A DNA stretch of 64,000 nucleotides, taken from contig NZ_BMSA01000027.1 of the NCBI RefSeq assembly GCF_014648915.1, forward strand, positions 62,001 through 126,000. The letters are read 5' to 3'. The stretch is from Streptomyces phaeofaciens (GTDB lineage Bacteria > Actinomycetota > Actinomycetes > Streptomycetales > Streptomycetaceae). The notes under the pieces are model-generated. The model saw only the letters and a list, made by a program, of their open reading frames with translations. It had not been told where the DNA came from and made no database searches. Position numbers and translations under genes: made by a program. The stretch's first letter is position 1. Each line of letters starts with the position of its first letter. Of the stretch, positions 36,827-44,806 are shown one piece after another.

Positions 36827-37102
36827 TCATGGATGACGGTGCTCGGCGGGCCGGTACGGCGGGATGTCACGGCCCGGCTGGTAGTGCGGACCCTGCCGGA
36901 TGTGCCTCAGCACCAGCGTCAGATCGACCGTGACCACCACCCACAGCACCCCGCACGCGAGCGCCCACCCCGGGCGCCCCACCAGCGCGAACGCGACCGT
37001 CCCGAAGATCGCCCAGACCAGCCCCCACAGGGTCAGCCAGAGACGCATCCGCAGCGCACTGCGCGCGGTCGCCGGCTCACTGCCCGTACGCATCAGGAAC
37101 AT
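36827..37102 (-). CDS. DUF6343 small membrane protein
   Basis: 91 residues. The N-terminal MRTGSEPATARSALRMRLWL is typical of DUF6343, followed by two membrane helices (WLTLWGLVWAIFGTVAFAL and WALACGVLWVVVTVDLTLVL) and the conserved cytoplasmic tail RHIRQGPHYQPGRDIPPY. I take ATG 37102 because AAGGAGGG lies just upstream; ATG 37093 three codons later is the alternative. Found throughout streptomycetes, function unknown. Divergent from the acyltransferase-like gene. Confidence 0.85.
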   Translation of the reverse strand: MFLMRTGSEPATARSALRMRLWLTLWGLVWAIFGTVAFALVGRPGWALACGVLWVVVTVDLTLVLRHIRQGPHYQPGRDIPPYRPAEHRHP

Positions 37103-37178
37103 CTCCCTCCTTGAAACGTACTCTTCGCCCCGGACGTTCTCCAGAGAAGCCACGAGTCCACAGAGGGGGGTTGGCGCC

Positions 37179-38081
37179 ATGCTGCCGCACGCCGACGAAC
37201 TGGCCGAGATGCTCCTCGACCTCGCCGTACCGCACGAGGACATCGACGAAGCCGTACGGCTGAGCCGACGGCTCCGCGACGACCCGGAAGCACTGCGCTT
37301 CCTGGAGGAAACCGTGGCGGACCTCGTCGAGGGGATGGGAACGATCCGCGAGAAGACCCCCGACATCCCCGTCCTCCCCGGCGCCTCGGGCCCGCTCGCG
37401 AACTACTTCCCCCTGTACGTGTTCGTCGGCGCCCTGCCGCACCTGCGCGCCCACCACCGCGAACGGGGCATCCCGCAGGACATCACCCGACGCACCCTCG
37501 CCGACGTCGGCCGAGGGGTCGCCTGGCACCGGCGATGGCACGGCACGGGCGGCGTGCTCAGCCCGCGATGGCTGGGCCTCCACTTCCACGGCGAGCTGTA
37601 CCAACTCGGGCGCCTCCAGTTCCAGCGCGGCCGCATCGGCTCCTGGACCGGCGACTCGATCGCCGCGGCCGGACTCCCCCTCGGACCGCACGACCCCGCA
37701 CTGGGACTCCACGTGCCCGACTTCATGGGCCCGCTGACCCCGCGGGCCGTCGACCGCTCGCTCACCCTGGCCCGCGCCTTCTTCGCCCGCCACTACCCCG
37801 AAGAGCCCTACCAGGTGGCCACCTGCGGATCCTGGCTGCTCGACACCCAGCTGAAGCGCTATCTCCCCGCCGACTCCAACATCGTCCGCTTCCAGGACCG
37901 GTTCCGCCTCAGCCACCTCCTGCCGGAACCCGAGGACACGGAACCCCTCCGCTTCGTCTTCGGCACCACCGACGTCCCACCGGAGCGGCTGCCCCGCCGC
38001 ACGATCCTGGAACGAGCCGTCCTGGACCACCTCCGCGACGGCGGGCACTGGTACCTGGGGCACGGGTGGTTTCCCCTGTAG
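37179..38081 (+). CDS. Acyltransferase-like protein (NAT_N plus GNAT_C type)
   Basis: 300 residues. The N-terminal helical third (ADELAEMLLDLAVPHEDIDE...) and the C-terminal GNAT-like part (RWLGLHFHGELYQLGRLQFQRGRI, then GLHVPDFMGPLTPRAVDRSL and EPYQVATCGSWLLD) match actinobacterial proteins annotated as acyltransferase domain-containing, which combine an N-acyltransferase N-terminal domain with a GNAT C-terminal domain. The acyl donor and acceptor are not known. ATG 37179 has GAGGGGGG upstream. The proteins often start LPHADELAE, supporting this start. Confidence 0.75.
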   Translation: MLPHADELAEMLLDLAVPHEDIDEAVRLSRRLRDDPEALRFLEETVADLVEGMGTIREKTPDIPVLPGASGPLANYFPLYVFVGALPHLRAHHRERGIPQDITRRTLADVGRGVAWHRRWHGTGGVLSPRWLGLHFHGELYQLGRLQFQRGRIGSWTGDSIAAAGLPLGPHDPALGLHVPDFMGPLTPRAVDRSLTLARAFFARHYPEEPYQVATCGSWLLDTQLKRYLPADSNIVRFQDRFRLSHLLPEPEDTEPLRFVFGTTDVPPERLPRRTILERAVLDHLRDGGHWYLGHGWFPL

Positions 38082-38126
38082 GGAAAGGGAATCCGCTGGA
38101 GCCTCCGCCGCCCGGAAACCCGTTCC

Positions 38127-38142
38127 TCACTCGAACGAGTGA
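38127..38142. promoter_or_regulatory. Dyad upstream of the methyltransferase gene
   Basis: TCACTCGAACGAGTGA has two perfect 7-bp arms around a central AA, 50 bases before the methyltransferase ATG. It is shaped like an operator for a dimeric regulator. No known factor is assigned. Confidence 0.4.
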
Positions 38143-38191
38143 TTGGACGCGAGATCGGAACCACCGCCCAGGAACGGCCCGTTGCACAAGC

Positions 38192-38881
38192 ATGGAACGA
38201 CACATGCGAGAGGGATACGAAGGAACCGGCCCCGGCGCGATCACCCCGGACGGCTGCGCGGTCGAGCTGTACGCCCGCCTCCCCGTGGGCAGCGAACCGG
38301 AGGTCATCGCCGCGGCCGTACCCGAGGGCGCGCACATCCTCGAACTGGGCAGCGGCGTCGGACGCATGACACACGCCCTCCTGGAACGCGGATTCACCGT
38401 CACCGCGGTGGACGAGTCCGCAGACATGCTCGACCGCGTCCACGGCGCCCGCACGATATGCGCCCAGGCCGAGAACCTCGATCTGGGCGAGACGTTCGAC
38501 GTGGTGCTGCTCGCCTCGTTCCTCGTCCACGCCGGCGACCTCGACGTACGGCGGGGCCTGCTCCGCGCCTGCGCCCGCCACGTGGCGAAGGACGGCTGCG
38601 TACTGATCCAACGCGAGGGCGAGGACTACCACTCCCACCTGCCCCGCGAACGCGTCGACCCCACCGGCTTCACCGTCCGCATGGTCTCCTCGGACCCGGT
38701 CGGCGACGGAGTCCACTCAGTGCGCGCCGAGTACCTGTTCCCGGACGCGGTGTGGACCCAGACCTTCCTGGCCCGCCCGCTGACCACGGAACAGTTCGAG
38801 CAGGCCCTCGCGGAGGCCGGCCTCGAGGTCGACCGGTATCTGACGGAGGACCGGATCTGGGTGAGGGCGGTGAAAGCCTGA
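38192..38881 (+). CDS. Class I SAM-dependent methyltransferase
   Basis: 229-residue Rossmann methyltransferase. Motif I is HILELGSGVGRMTHAL, motif II VTAVDESADML, motif IV FDVVLLASFLVHAG, and the post-motif is ARHVAKDGCVLIQREG. The C-terminal strands contain VRAEYLFPDAVWTQTF. The N-terminus MREGYEGTGPGAITPDGCAV is a feature of a streptomycete subgroup. Start is ATG 38192 or ATG 38204 four codons later; neither has a clear ribosome binding site. Substrate unknown. A perfect dyad lies upstream, suggesting specific transcriptional control. Confidence 0.83.
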   Translation: MERHMREGYEGTGPGAITPDGCAVELYARLPVGSEPEVIAAAVPEGAHILELGSGVGRMTHALLERGFTVTAVDESADMLDRVHGARTICAQAENLDLGETFDVVLLASFLVHAGDLDVRRGLLRACARHVAKDGCVLIQREGEDYHSHLPRERVDPTGFTVRMVSSDPVGDGVHSVRAEYLFPDAVWTQTFLARPLTTEQFEQALAEAGLEVDRYLTEDRIWVRAVKA

Positions 38882-38973
38882 GACAGTGCCTCGGGCGGCG
38901 ATGAGTCGGAGGGGAGAGCGCGGTCTACCTCCCCGACAGCACAACGGACCTCATCCGCCAGGAGACCACCACC

Positions 38974-39435
38974 ATGTCCGAGACCACGGCTTCCGCCCCC
39001 GCTGCGTCCACCGTCACCCCCGCCGATTCCGTCACCCCGTCGTCGGCCCGGCACCGCCGCGCCCGGACCGCACTGCGGGTCGTACAGGTGCTGCTCGCCC
39101 TCTTCTACGGGATCGCGAGCGCCCTGCCCAAGCTCATCGCGCACCCGTCGGCGTCCGAGGCGTTCGACAGGCTCGGCTGGGGCAGCGGGGGCATGTACAC
39201 CATCGGCGTCCTCGAACTGGCCGGCGCGATCGCCTTGTTGATCCCCGTGCTCCAGTCCGTGGCCGCGACGGCACTGGGCGCGCTGATGGTGGGCGCGTTC
39301 ATCGTCCAGGTGACCGCGTTCGAGGGGGAGAACGCGGCGACACCGCTCATCCTGCTCGTACCCCTGGCCCTCATCGCGTGGGCACGGCGAGCGGCGAACA
39401 ACGAGCTGTGGGGGCTGGTGCGGCGCGGGGAGTGA
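38974..39435 (+). CDS. DoxX family membrane protein
   Basis: 153 residues with a T/S/A-rich 30-residue N-terminus, then four membrane helices (VVQVLLALFYGIASALPKL, MYTIGVLELAGAIALLIPVL, ATALGALMVGAFIVQVTAF and PLILLVPLALIAWARRA). The GxLELAGA segment of helix two is a DoxX/DoxD hallmark. Relatives in mycobacteria join redox complexes with SodA and a thiol oxidoreductase; no such partner is adjacent. ATG has AGGAG about twelve bases upstream. A relic of another gene follows. Confidence 0.85.
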   Translation: MSETTASAPAASTVTPADSVTPSSARHRRARTALRVVQVLLALFYGIASALPKLIAHPSASEAFDRLGWGSGGMYTIGVLELAGAIALLIPVLQSVAATALGALMVGAFIVQVTAFEGENAATPLILLVPLALIAWARRAANNELWGLVRRGE

Positions 39436-39465
39436 GGGGGAGGAGGGGTGGGGCCCCTCCCTCTC

Positions 39466-39591
39466 TACGGCTGCTTCCACGTCAGCCAGCGCAACACCTT
39501 CACCGGCCGGCTCACCCCCGAGATGCTGAGGGACGTGCTGCGTACGGCGGCGGAGGAGGCCGCTTTGCCGGAGTCCGGCGGGACGGGCTGA
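39466..39591 (+). pseudogene. C-terminal relic of a family-5 uracil-DNA glycosylase
   Basis: An open frame of about 41 codons ending in TGA 39589-39591 begins YGCFHVSQRNTFTGRLTPEM and continues LRDVLRTAAEEAALP. This is the C-terminal motif of UDGb-type uracil-DNA glycosylases, H-x-S-x-x-N-T-x-T-G-R-L-T. No start codon with a ribosome binding site and none of the N-terminal motifs precede it: upstream is the DoxX stop and a G-rich spacer. It is therefore a fragment left by a deletion, with the remaining codons surprisingly undamaged. Confidence 0.75.
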
Positions 39592-39637
39592 CGCCGACAC
39601 CGACGCCGGTGTCCTTTAGGCGGCGTCGGTATCGGCG
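39592..39637. terminator. Imperfect hairpin between convergent genes
   Basis: CGCCG-AC-ACCGACGCC (39592-39607) pairs with GGCGTCGGT-AT-CGGCG (39622-39637), with one 2-base mismatch. It begins one base after the glycosylase relic and ends 13 bases before the LamG gene stop. Confidence 0.6.
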
Positions 39638-39649
39638 GCTCCGGTCCGG

Positions 39650-41116
39650 TCAGACGATCCGGGCCGCGGCGAGAGGGCGGGACGACACCGGGTGGGCGTT
39701 CTCCTTGGCGACGTTGACGCTCCACCGGTAGCGGGAGAACTCCCCGGTGGAGGCGGACGCGTAGAACATCATGTGGCCGATGCCGACGCCCTCGAACTGC
39801 TTCTCCTTCTCGCCGCCGACCATGCGGGTGTCCGGGTACCTGGGGTAGTTGGTGAGCGCGTACACGCCGTGCGGGTCGGCCGTGCAGTCGACCACCTCGA
39901 CGGCGTACTGGGTCTCGCCGGTGAAGTCCGCGACCCCGGTGAAGACGCCCTTGATCGCGCGGACCATGACGATGTGGCCGGTGTTGCCGTCGACCTGGCC
40001 CTGGTAGTCCACCGCGATCAGGTCGCCGGGGAGGAGGTCGGTGACCTTGCGGATCAGCTGGAAGCGCGGGCCGGCGGTGCCGTCGGCGAACGCCTGGCGG
40101 TAGTCGGCGGCCTCCGGGATGCGGTCCTGGAAGTACTGGGTGAAGTAGGCGTCGGTGGCCCATCCGTAGGTGTGCTTCAGCACCCAGGTGACGAACGACG
40201 AGCAGCGTGCCCGCGCGATCCAGCTCGGGAGGTCGTCGGGCGTGCCCCAGGCGACGGTCGACGGGGAGCCGATCAGATAGACGTTGTTGAGGCGGGCGGT
40301 GAGGCCGCTGATCAGGGAGATCTCGTCGGCGTTCAGGGCGCGGCCGTATGCGCGGACGTCGTCGATCGCGCCCTTGAAGCGGTTGACGTAGGCGCCGTCC
40401 CAGCGGGCTCGGCCTATGTTGAAGCCTTGGGGCGAGGCCCATGACAGGGCTGTGTCGGCGCTGCCCTCCAGGGTGCCGTTCACATACAGGTGGACGCGGG
40501 TGCCGTCCCACACTCCGGTCAGATGGGTCCAGATTCCGGGTTCGGGGTGGGTGGTGGACACGGCGGAGATCTTGACGCTCTGGTCCTCGGCGCGCACCTT
40601 GAACGCCCAGGCCTGGGCGGTGTCGTCGTACTGGAGAAGGAAACGGCTGCACCCGGTGCCGTCCTGGCTGACCGCCGTGTACATGGTGTCCTTGCCGGCG
40701 TCGGCCGCCAGGCAGACCCAGGCGGAGACCGTGAAGGGGGCGGTGGTGTCCAGGACGGTGGCGGTGGCGGCGTATCCCGCGGGGTTGCCGTCGAGGGTGA
40801 GCTCGCCGCCGGCCCGCCGGTTCGTCCAGGACGCGCCGGTGCCGAGGGTGACGGGCCGGTCGTGGCCGGAGCGGTCGGCGGCGGCGCGGTCCAGTGGCCA
40901 GTGTCCGGCGAGACCCTGGGGCAAGTGGCCTGCCGCCAGCAGCCGCTGGTAGTGCACCATCCGCTCGGCCTCCAGGAGGTGGGGCGCGGCGACGGGGGTG
41001 AACGGGGTGTCCAGCGGGGCGTCGGCCGCGGCGGTCCCGGCACCGCCGATCACACCGGTCATCGCGCCCGCCCCCACGAGTGCCGCTCCGCTCAACAGCC
41101 CGCGTCTGCTCACCAT
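39650..41116 (-). CDS. Tat-secreted protein with LamG lectin-like and NlpC/CHAP-like domains
   Basis: 488 residues. The start MVSRRGLLSGAALVGAGAM, ending before AADA, is a Tat signal peptide. Residues about 70-265 form a LamG/concanavalin-like sandwich (AGHWPLDRAA, FTVSAWVCLAADAG, WTHLTGVWDGTRVHLYVNG, IDDVRAYGRALNADEI). Residues about 300-420 look like a papain-fold peptidase or amidase: ARCSSFVTWVLKHTYG with a candidate nucleophile cysteine, then DLLPGDLIAVDYQG and NTGHIVMVRAI with a candidate histidine. It may bind a carbohydrate or wall polymer and cleave peptide bonds nearby. GGAGAAG precedes the ATG. The catalytic assignment is inferred from spacing only. Confidence 0.7.
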   Translation of the reverse strand: MVSRRGLLSGAALVGAGAMTGVIGGAGTAAADAPLDTPFTPVAAPHLLEAERMVHYQRLLAAGHLPQGLAGHWPLDRAAADRSGHDRPVTLGTGASWTNRRAGGELTLDGNPAGYAATATVLDTTAPFTVSAWVCLAADAGKDTMYTAVSQDGTGCSRFLLQYDDTAQAWAFKVRAEDQSVKISAVSTTHPEPGIWTHLTGVWDGTRVHLYVNGTLEGSADTALSWASPQGFNIGRARWDGAYVNRFKGAIDDVRAYGRALNADEISLISGLTARLNNVYLIGSPSTVAWGTPDDLPSWIARARCSSFVTWVLKHTYGWATDAYFTQYFQDRIPEAADYRQAFADGTAGPRFQLIRKVTDLLPGDLIAVDYQGQVDGNTGHIVMVRAIKGVFTGVADFTGETQYAVEVVDCTADPHGVYALTNYPRYPDTRMVGGEKEKQFEGVGIGHMMFYASASTGEFSRYRWSVNVAKENAHPVSSRPLAAARIV

Positions 41117-41182
41117 GTGCGTCTTCTCCGTCCTGTCCCCACCCGAGTCCCTTCGGACGCCTGTCCGAAGGGTCGGGAGAGT

Positions 41183-41872
41183 CTAGTTGCCAGGGGACGG
41201 TTCCTCGGTGGGGTCGCCGAACAGGTGCCGCACCGTGGAGCGGTAGTTGGCCTGGACGTGGCGCAGCGCGTGGGCGCGGGCCCGGTCGGGGTCGCCGGAG
41301 GCGATGGCGTCGTACAGCTCCTGGTGTTCGGTGAGGAGTTGGGGCCATTCCTCGTTGCGTCGGGTGAGCCAGCGCAGGCGGCCGGCCACCGGTTCCATGA
41401 CGGAGATCAGCAGGCTGTTGTCGGCGAGGGCGAGCAGGCGGTCGTGGAAGCGGGTGTTGATGTCGGTGATCGCCTCGGCGTCGCCGGCCGCGGTCGCTTC
41501 GGCGGCCCGGTCGAGCAGTTCCCGTAGTTCCGCCAGTGCCGGTGGGGTCGCCCGGGCCGCGGCGAGTCCTGCCGCGTACACCTCCAACGCCTCGCGCAGT
41601 TCGAAGAGTTCCTTGACGTCGGTGGGGCTCAGTCGTCGTACGGCCGTGCGGCGCGGGGTCTCGAACAGGACGAAGCCTTCGGCGACCAGGGCGCGGATGG
41701 CTTCCCGGACCGGTACGCGGGAGACCCCGAACCGCTCGGCCAGTTCGCGTTCCACGAGGCGGTCGCCGGGGCGCAGGCGGCCCGCGATGATCTCCTGTCG
41801 CAGGGTGGCCAGGACGCGCTCGCGTACCGCGCCCAGGGGTTCGATCTTCGCCGTGGAGCTCATGGGAGCCAT
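41183..41872 (-). CDS. GntR-family regulator with FCD effector domain
   Basis: 229 residues. The winged helix spans about 10-75 (RERVLATLRQEIIAGRLRPGDRL, then ELAERFGVSRVPVREAIRALVAEGFV). The all-helical FCD domain follows, with metal/ligand-site residues in ELFELREALEVYAAGLAA, DINTRFHDRLLALADNS and ARAHALRHVQANY. FCD regulators bind small carboxylates or similar metabolites. It is divergent from the NCS1 permease-racemase genes, and a perfect 16-bp GntR-type palindrome lies between them, so it most likely represses both. Start is ATG 41872 or ATG 41863; neither has a clear ribosome binding site. Confidence 0.88.
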   Translation of the reverse strand: MAPMSSTAKIEPLGAVRERVLATLRQEIIAGRLRPGDRLVERELAERFGVSRVPVREAIRALVAEGFVLFETPRRTAVRRLSPTDVKELFELREALEVYAAGLAAARATPPALAELRELLDRAAEATAAGDAEAITDINTRFHDRLLALADNSLLISVMEPVAGRLRWLTRRNEEWPQLLTEHQELYDAIASGDPDRARAHALRHVQANYRSTVRHLFGDPTEEPSPGN

Positions 41873-41955
41873 TTTCGCCGACGCGAGGGGGCTTTTACGG
41901 AGCCGTAACGGGACGGACATCGGTCGGAACGCTTGACGGCGGGACCATGACCGCA

Positions 41956-41971
41956 GTTTGGTATACCAAAC
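41956..41971. promoter_or_regulatory. GntR/FCD-type operator
   Basis: GTTTGGTATACCAAAC is a perfect 16-bp palindrome with the TTGGTATACCAA core typical of FadR/FCD GntR regulators. It lies in the divergent gap between the regulator and the permease gene. Confidence 0.75.
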
Positions 41972-42069
41972 GCACCTCGGTACCCCGCCGGCCCTGGCCC
42001 GGCACCCCGCCGACGTCCCCGGCAGCAGTCCTCCTCCGTCCCCTCGCCCTTGTCGTTCATGGAGGCCCC

Positions 42070-43548
42070 GTGTCCCTCGCCGACAGCGCCGAAGCCACCG
42101 GCGCACCCGCGTTCGTCCCCGACCCCCGGCTCACCAACGAAGACCTCGCACCCGCCGAGAAGCGCAACTGGAAGGTCTTCGACCTCTTCGCCCTGTGGAT
42201 GTCCGACGTCCACAACCTCGGCAACTACACCTTCGCCGCCGGTCTGCTGGTCCTCGGCATGAACGTCTGGCAGGTCTTCACTTCCCTCCTCGTCGGCTTC
42301 GTGCTCATCTACATCGGCATGAACTGGATGGGGAAGATCGGCCAGCGTCACGGCGTGCCCTTCCCGGTCGTCAGCCGGATCAGCTTCGGCGTCTGGGGCG
42401 CCAACATTCCCGCCCTCATCCGGGCCGTGATCGCGATCATGTGGTACGGCATCCAGACCTACCTCGCCTCCGTCGCCGTCAACGTGATGCTGCTGGCGGC
42501 CTGGCCGGGCCTGGAGTCCTGGACGCACAGCTCCTTCCTGGGGCTCGACGCCCTCGGCTGGGTCTCGTTCGTGTCCCTCTGACTGATCCAGGCGTTGATC
42601 ATCAGCCAGGGCATGGAGTCGGTGCGCAAGTTCCAGGACTTCTGCGGCCCCGCGATCTGGCTCGTGATGATCGCGCTGGCCGTCTGGGTCCTGGCCAAGG
42701 CCGGCTGGACCATCTCGCTCACCAGCACCCCGCACCCGGTCGCGGTCGGTGAGCAGTGGCGGCAGTGGTTCGGCGCGATCGGGCTGATCCTCGCCACCTA
42801 CGGCACGCTGATGCTCAACTTCTGCGACTTCTCCCGCTTCGCTCCCGACTACAAGACCGTCCGGCGCGGCAACTTCTGGGGCCTGCCGATCAACTCGACG
42901 GCCTTCGTGGTCGTCTCCGTGATCGTCACCGCCGGCTCGCTGGAGGTGTTCGGCGAGGCCATCACCGACCCGGCGGAACTCGTCGCCAAGGTCGGCAACA
43001 CCTGGGTGCTCGTCCTGGCCGCGCTGACCTTCGCCATCGCCACCATGGGCGTCAACATCGTCGCCAACTTCGTCTCCCCGGCCTACGACCTCGCCAATGT
43101 CTGGCCGCAGAAGATCACCTTCAGGGTGGGCGGCATGATCAGCACGGTCGCCGCACTGGTCGTCACCCCCTGGAACCTGTTCTCCAACCCGACCGTCGTC
43201 AACTACTTCCTCGGCGGCCTCGGCGCCTTCCTCGGCCCGCTGTTCGGCGTGATCATGGTCGACTACTACTGGGTCAAGCGCGGCCGCGTCGACGTCGACG
43301 AACTCTTCGACGCCACCCCCGGCTCCCGCTACTACTACCGCGGCGGCGTCAACCCCAAGGCCCTGTGGGCGTTCCTCCCCTCGGCCGCCGTCGCGGCGGT
43401 GCTCGCTCTGGTGAAGACCTTCAGTGATGTGGCGCCCTACTCCTGGTTCATCGGTACGGCCCTCGCGGCCGGCCTGTACGTGCTGCTGTGCCGCGGCGAG
43501 CGGGCCGCGCAGCTTCCGGCCGCTCCCGAGAAGCCCGTGGAGGTCTGA
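42070..43548 (+). pseudogene. NCS1 cytosine/hydantoin/allantoin permease interrupted by an in-frame TGA
   Basis: The frame encodes a complete 12-helix nucleobase:cation symporter-1 (about 492 residues) apart from codon 171, TGA at 42580-42582, in VSFVSL-stop-LIQALIISQG. A single TGG to TGA change would restore a tryptophan, which fits the membrane helix here. Both sides are intact and in the same frame: N-terminal NWKVFDLFALWMSDVHNLGNY and VPFPVVSRISFGVWGANIPA, C-terminal FGAIGLILATYGTLML, NFCDFSRFAPDY and FGVIMVDYYWVKRGRVD. GTG 42070 has GGAGG upstream. Either a fresh nonsense mutation, a sequencing error, or readthrough explains it. The operon also has a racemase and a GntR operator. Confidence 0.85.
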
Positions 43549-43553
43549 GAATC

Positions 43554-44267
43554 GTGCGGATCGTCGTCACCAACTGCAACACCACGCAGGAGATGACCGA
43601 AGAGATCGTGCGAGGTGCCCGGGCCGCCGCAGGCCCGGGCACCACCGTGACCGGACTGACCCCCGCCTGGGGGCCCGAATCGGCGGAGGGCTGGCTCGAC
43701 AGCTACCTGTCCGCGGCGGCCGTCCTCGACACCCTGCGCACCTACGACGGTCCGCCGTACGACGCCGTCGTCCTGGCCGGGTTCGGCGAGCACGGGCGCG
43801 AGGGCGTACGGGAGCTGGTGGACGTCCCCGTCGTCGACATCACGGAGGCCGCGGCGCACCTGGCGTGTCTGCTGGGGCGCCGGTACGGGGTCGTCACGAC
43901 GCTGGAGCGGTCCCGCGGCCAGATCGAGGACAGCCTGGAACTGGCCGGCGTGGGCCGCAACTGCGCCCTCGTCGTCGGCACCGGTCTCGGTGTGCTCGAC
44001 CTGGGCGACGCCGACCGCACCGAGCGTGCCTTCCTCGCGGCGGCCGAGAAGGCACGGGACGCCGGGGCCGAGGTGCTGGTCCTGGGCTGCGCCGGTATGA
44101 CAGGACTGCAACGCGCGGTGAGCGACAAGCTGGGCCTCCCGGTCGTCGACGGTGTGGGGGCGGCGGTGAAACTGGCCGAGGCTCTGGTGGGTCTGGGCCT
44201 GACCACGAGCCGCGGAGGAAGCTTCGCGCGGCCCGAGCCCAAGCGGCGGGTGTGGCACGTGACATGA
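43554..44267 (+). CDS. Asp/Glu/hydantoin racemase family protein
   Basis: 237 residues, pseudo-twofold alpha/beta racemase. The start MRIVVTNCNTTQEMTEEI is typical of hydantoin and allantoin racemases. The second catalytic cysteine is C179 in VLVLGCAGM. The first is not a cysteine: the segment corresponding to CFGDPG reads AGFGEHG, with G76 at that position. Loss of one thiol would disable a two-base racemase, so the protein may be a one-base isomerase or lyase, or belong to a subgroup with other residues. GGAGG precedes the GTG, five bases after the permease frame. With the NCS1 permease it suggests uptake and isomerisation of a hydantoin- or purine-derived compound. Confidence 0.8.
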   Translation: MRIVVTNCNTTQEMTEEIVRGARAAAGPGTTVTGLTPAWGPESAEGWLDSYLSAAAVLDTLRTYDGPPYDAVVLAGFGEHGREGVRELVDVPVVDITEAAAHLACLLGRRYGVVTTLERSRGQIEDSLELAGVGRNCALVVGTGLGVLDLGDADRTERAFLAAAEKARDAGAEVLVLGCAGMTGLQRAVSDKLGLPVVDGVGAAVKLAEALVGLGLTTSRGGSFARPEPKRRVWHVT

Positions 44268-44283
44268 GCCGTCCGGAAGGGGG

Positions 44284-44757
44284 TCACTCCACCTGCTCCT
44301 CCACCTGCGCCTGCTCCTGTGCCGGCGTCTCTCCCTCTCCCTCTGCTCTCGCGTCCGTTTCCGGAACGACGGCCGTGGCCGTGATCTCCACCAGTTGCCC
44401 CCGATAGCCGAGACACGCGACCCCGAGCAGCGTCGACGAGTGCGGCCCGGTGCTGAGTCCGGACCGTACGACCACACCCCACACGGCGGCGAGCACCGCG
44501 GGGTCACTGCTGACGACGTACACGTCGGTCGTCACGACGTGCCTCAAATCGCTGCCGACCGCCCGCAGTTGCTCGGTCAGATTGGCGATCACCTGCTCCG
44601 CCTGCCGTAGCGGATCACCCTCCCCGATCAGCCGACCCGTGGCGTCGAGCGGGACGGACCCGGCGAGAAAGGCGAGCTTCGTGCCGGCCTCGACGACGGT
44701 CGCGTGGGAGTAGGTGGGCGGGGGACAGAGGGCGGGACTCGTGACGCGGCGGATCAT
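44284..44757 (-). CDS. RidA/YjgF family protein
   Basis: 157 residues. The trimeric RidA fold is recognised from LAFLAGSVPLDATGRLIG, QAEQVIANLTEQLRAVG and HVVTTDVYVVSSD. The deaminase arginine seen in Escherichia coli RidA (near RSxV) is not evident in STGPHSSTLLGVACLG, so it may be a non-deaminating subgroup. The C-terminus adds about 25 residues rich in E and Q not present in the core family. ATG 44757 has GGGAG upstream. It converges on the racemase gene, 16 bases apart; RidA relatives often occur in purine and hydantoin catabolism. Confidence 0.85.
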   Translation of the reverse strand: MIRRVTSPALCPPPTYSHATVVEAGTKLAFLAGSVPLDATGRLIGEGDPLRQAEQVIANLTEQLRAVGSDLRHVVTTDVYVVSSDPAVLAAVWGVVVRSGLSTGPHSSTLLGVACLGYRGQLVEITATAVVPETDARAEGEGETPAQEQAQVEEQVE

Positions 44758-44806
44758 GTCGGCTCCCGGACGAGTGAGAGGTGAGGGGTGAGGGGTGAAC
44801 TGTCGA

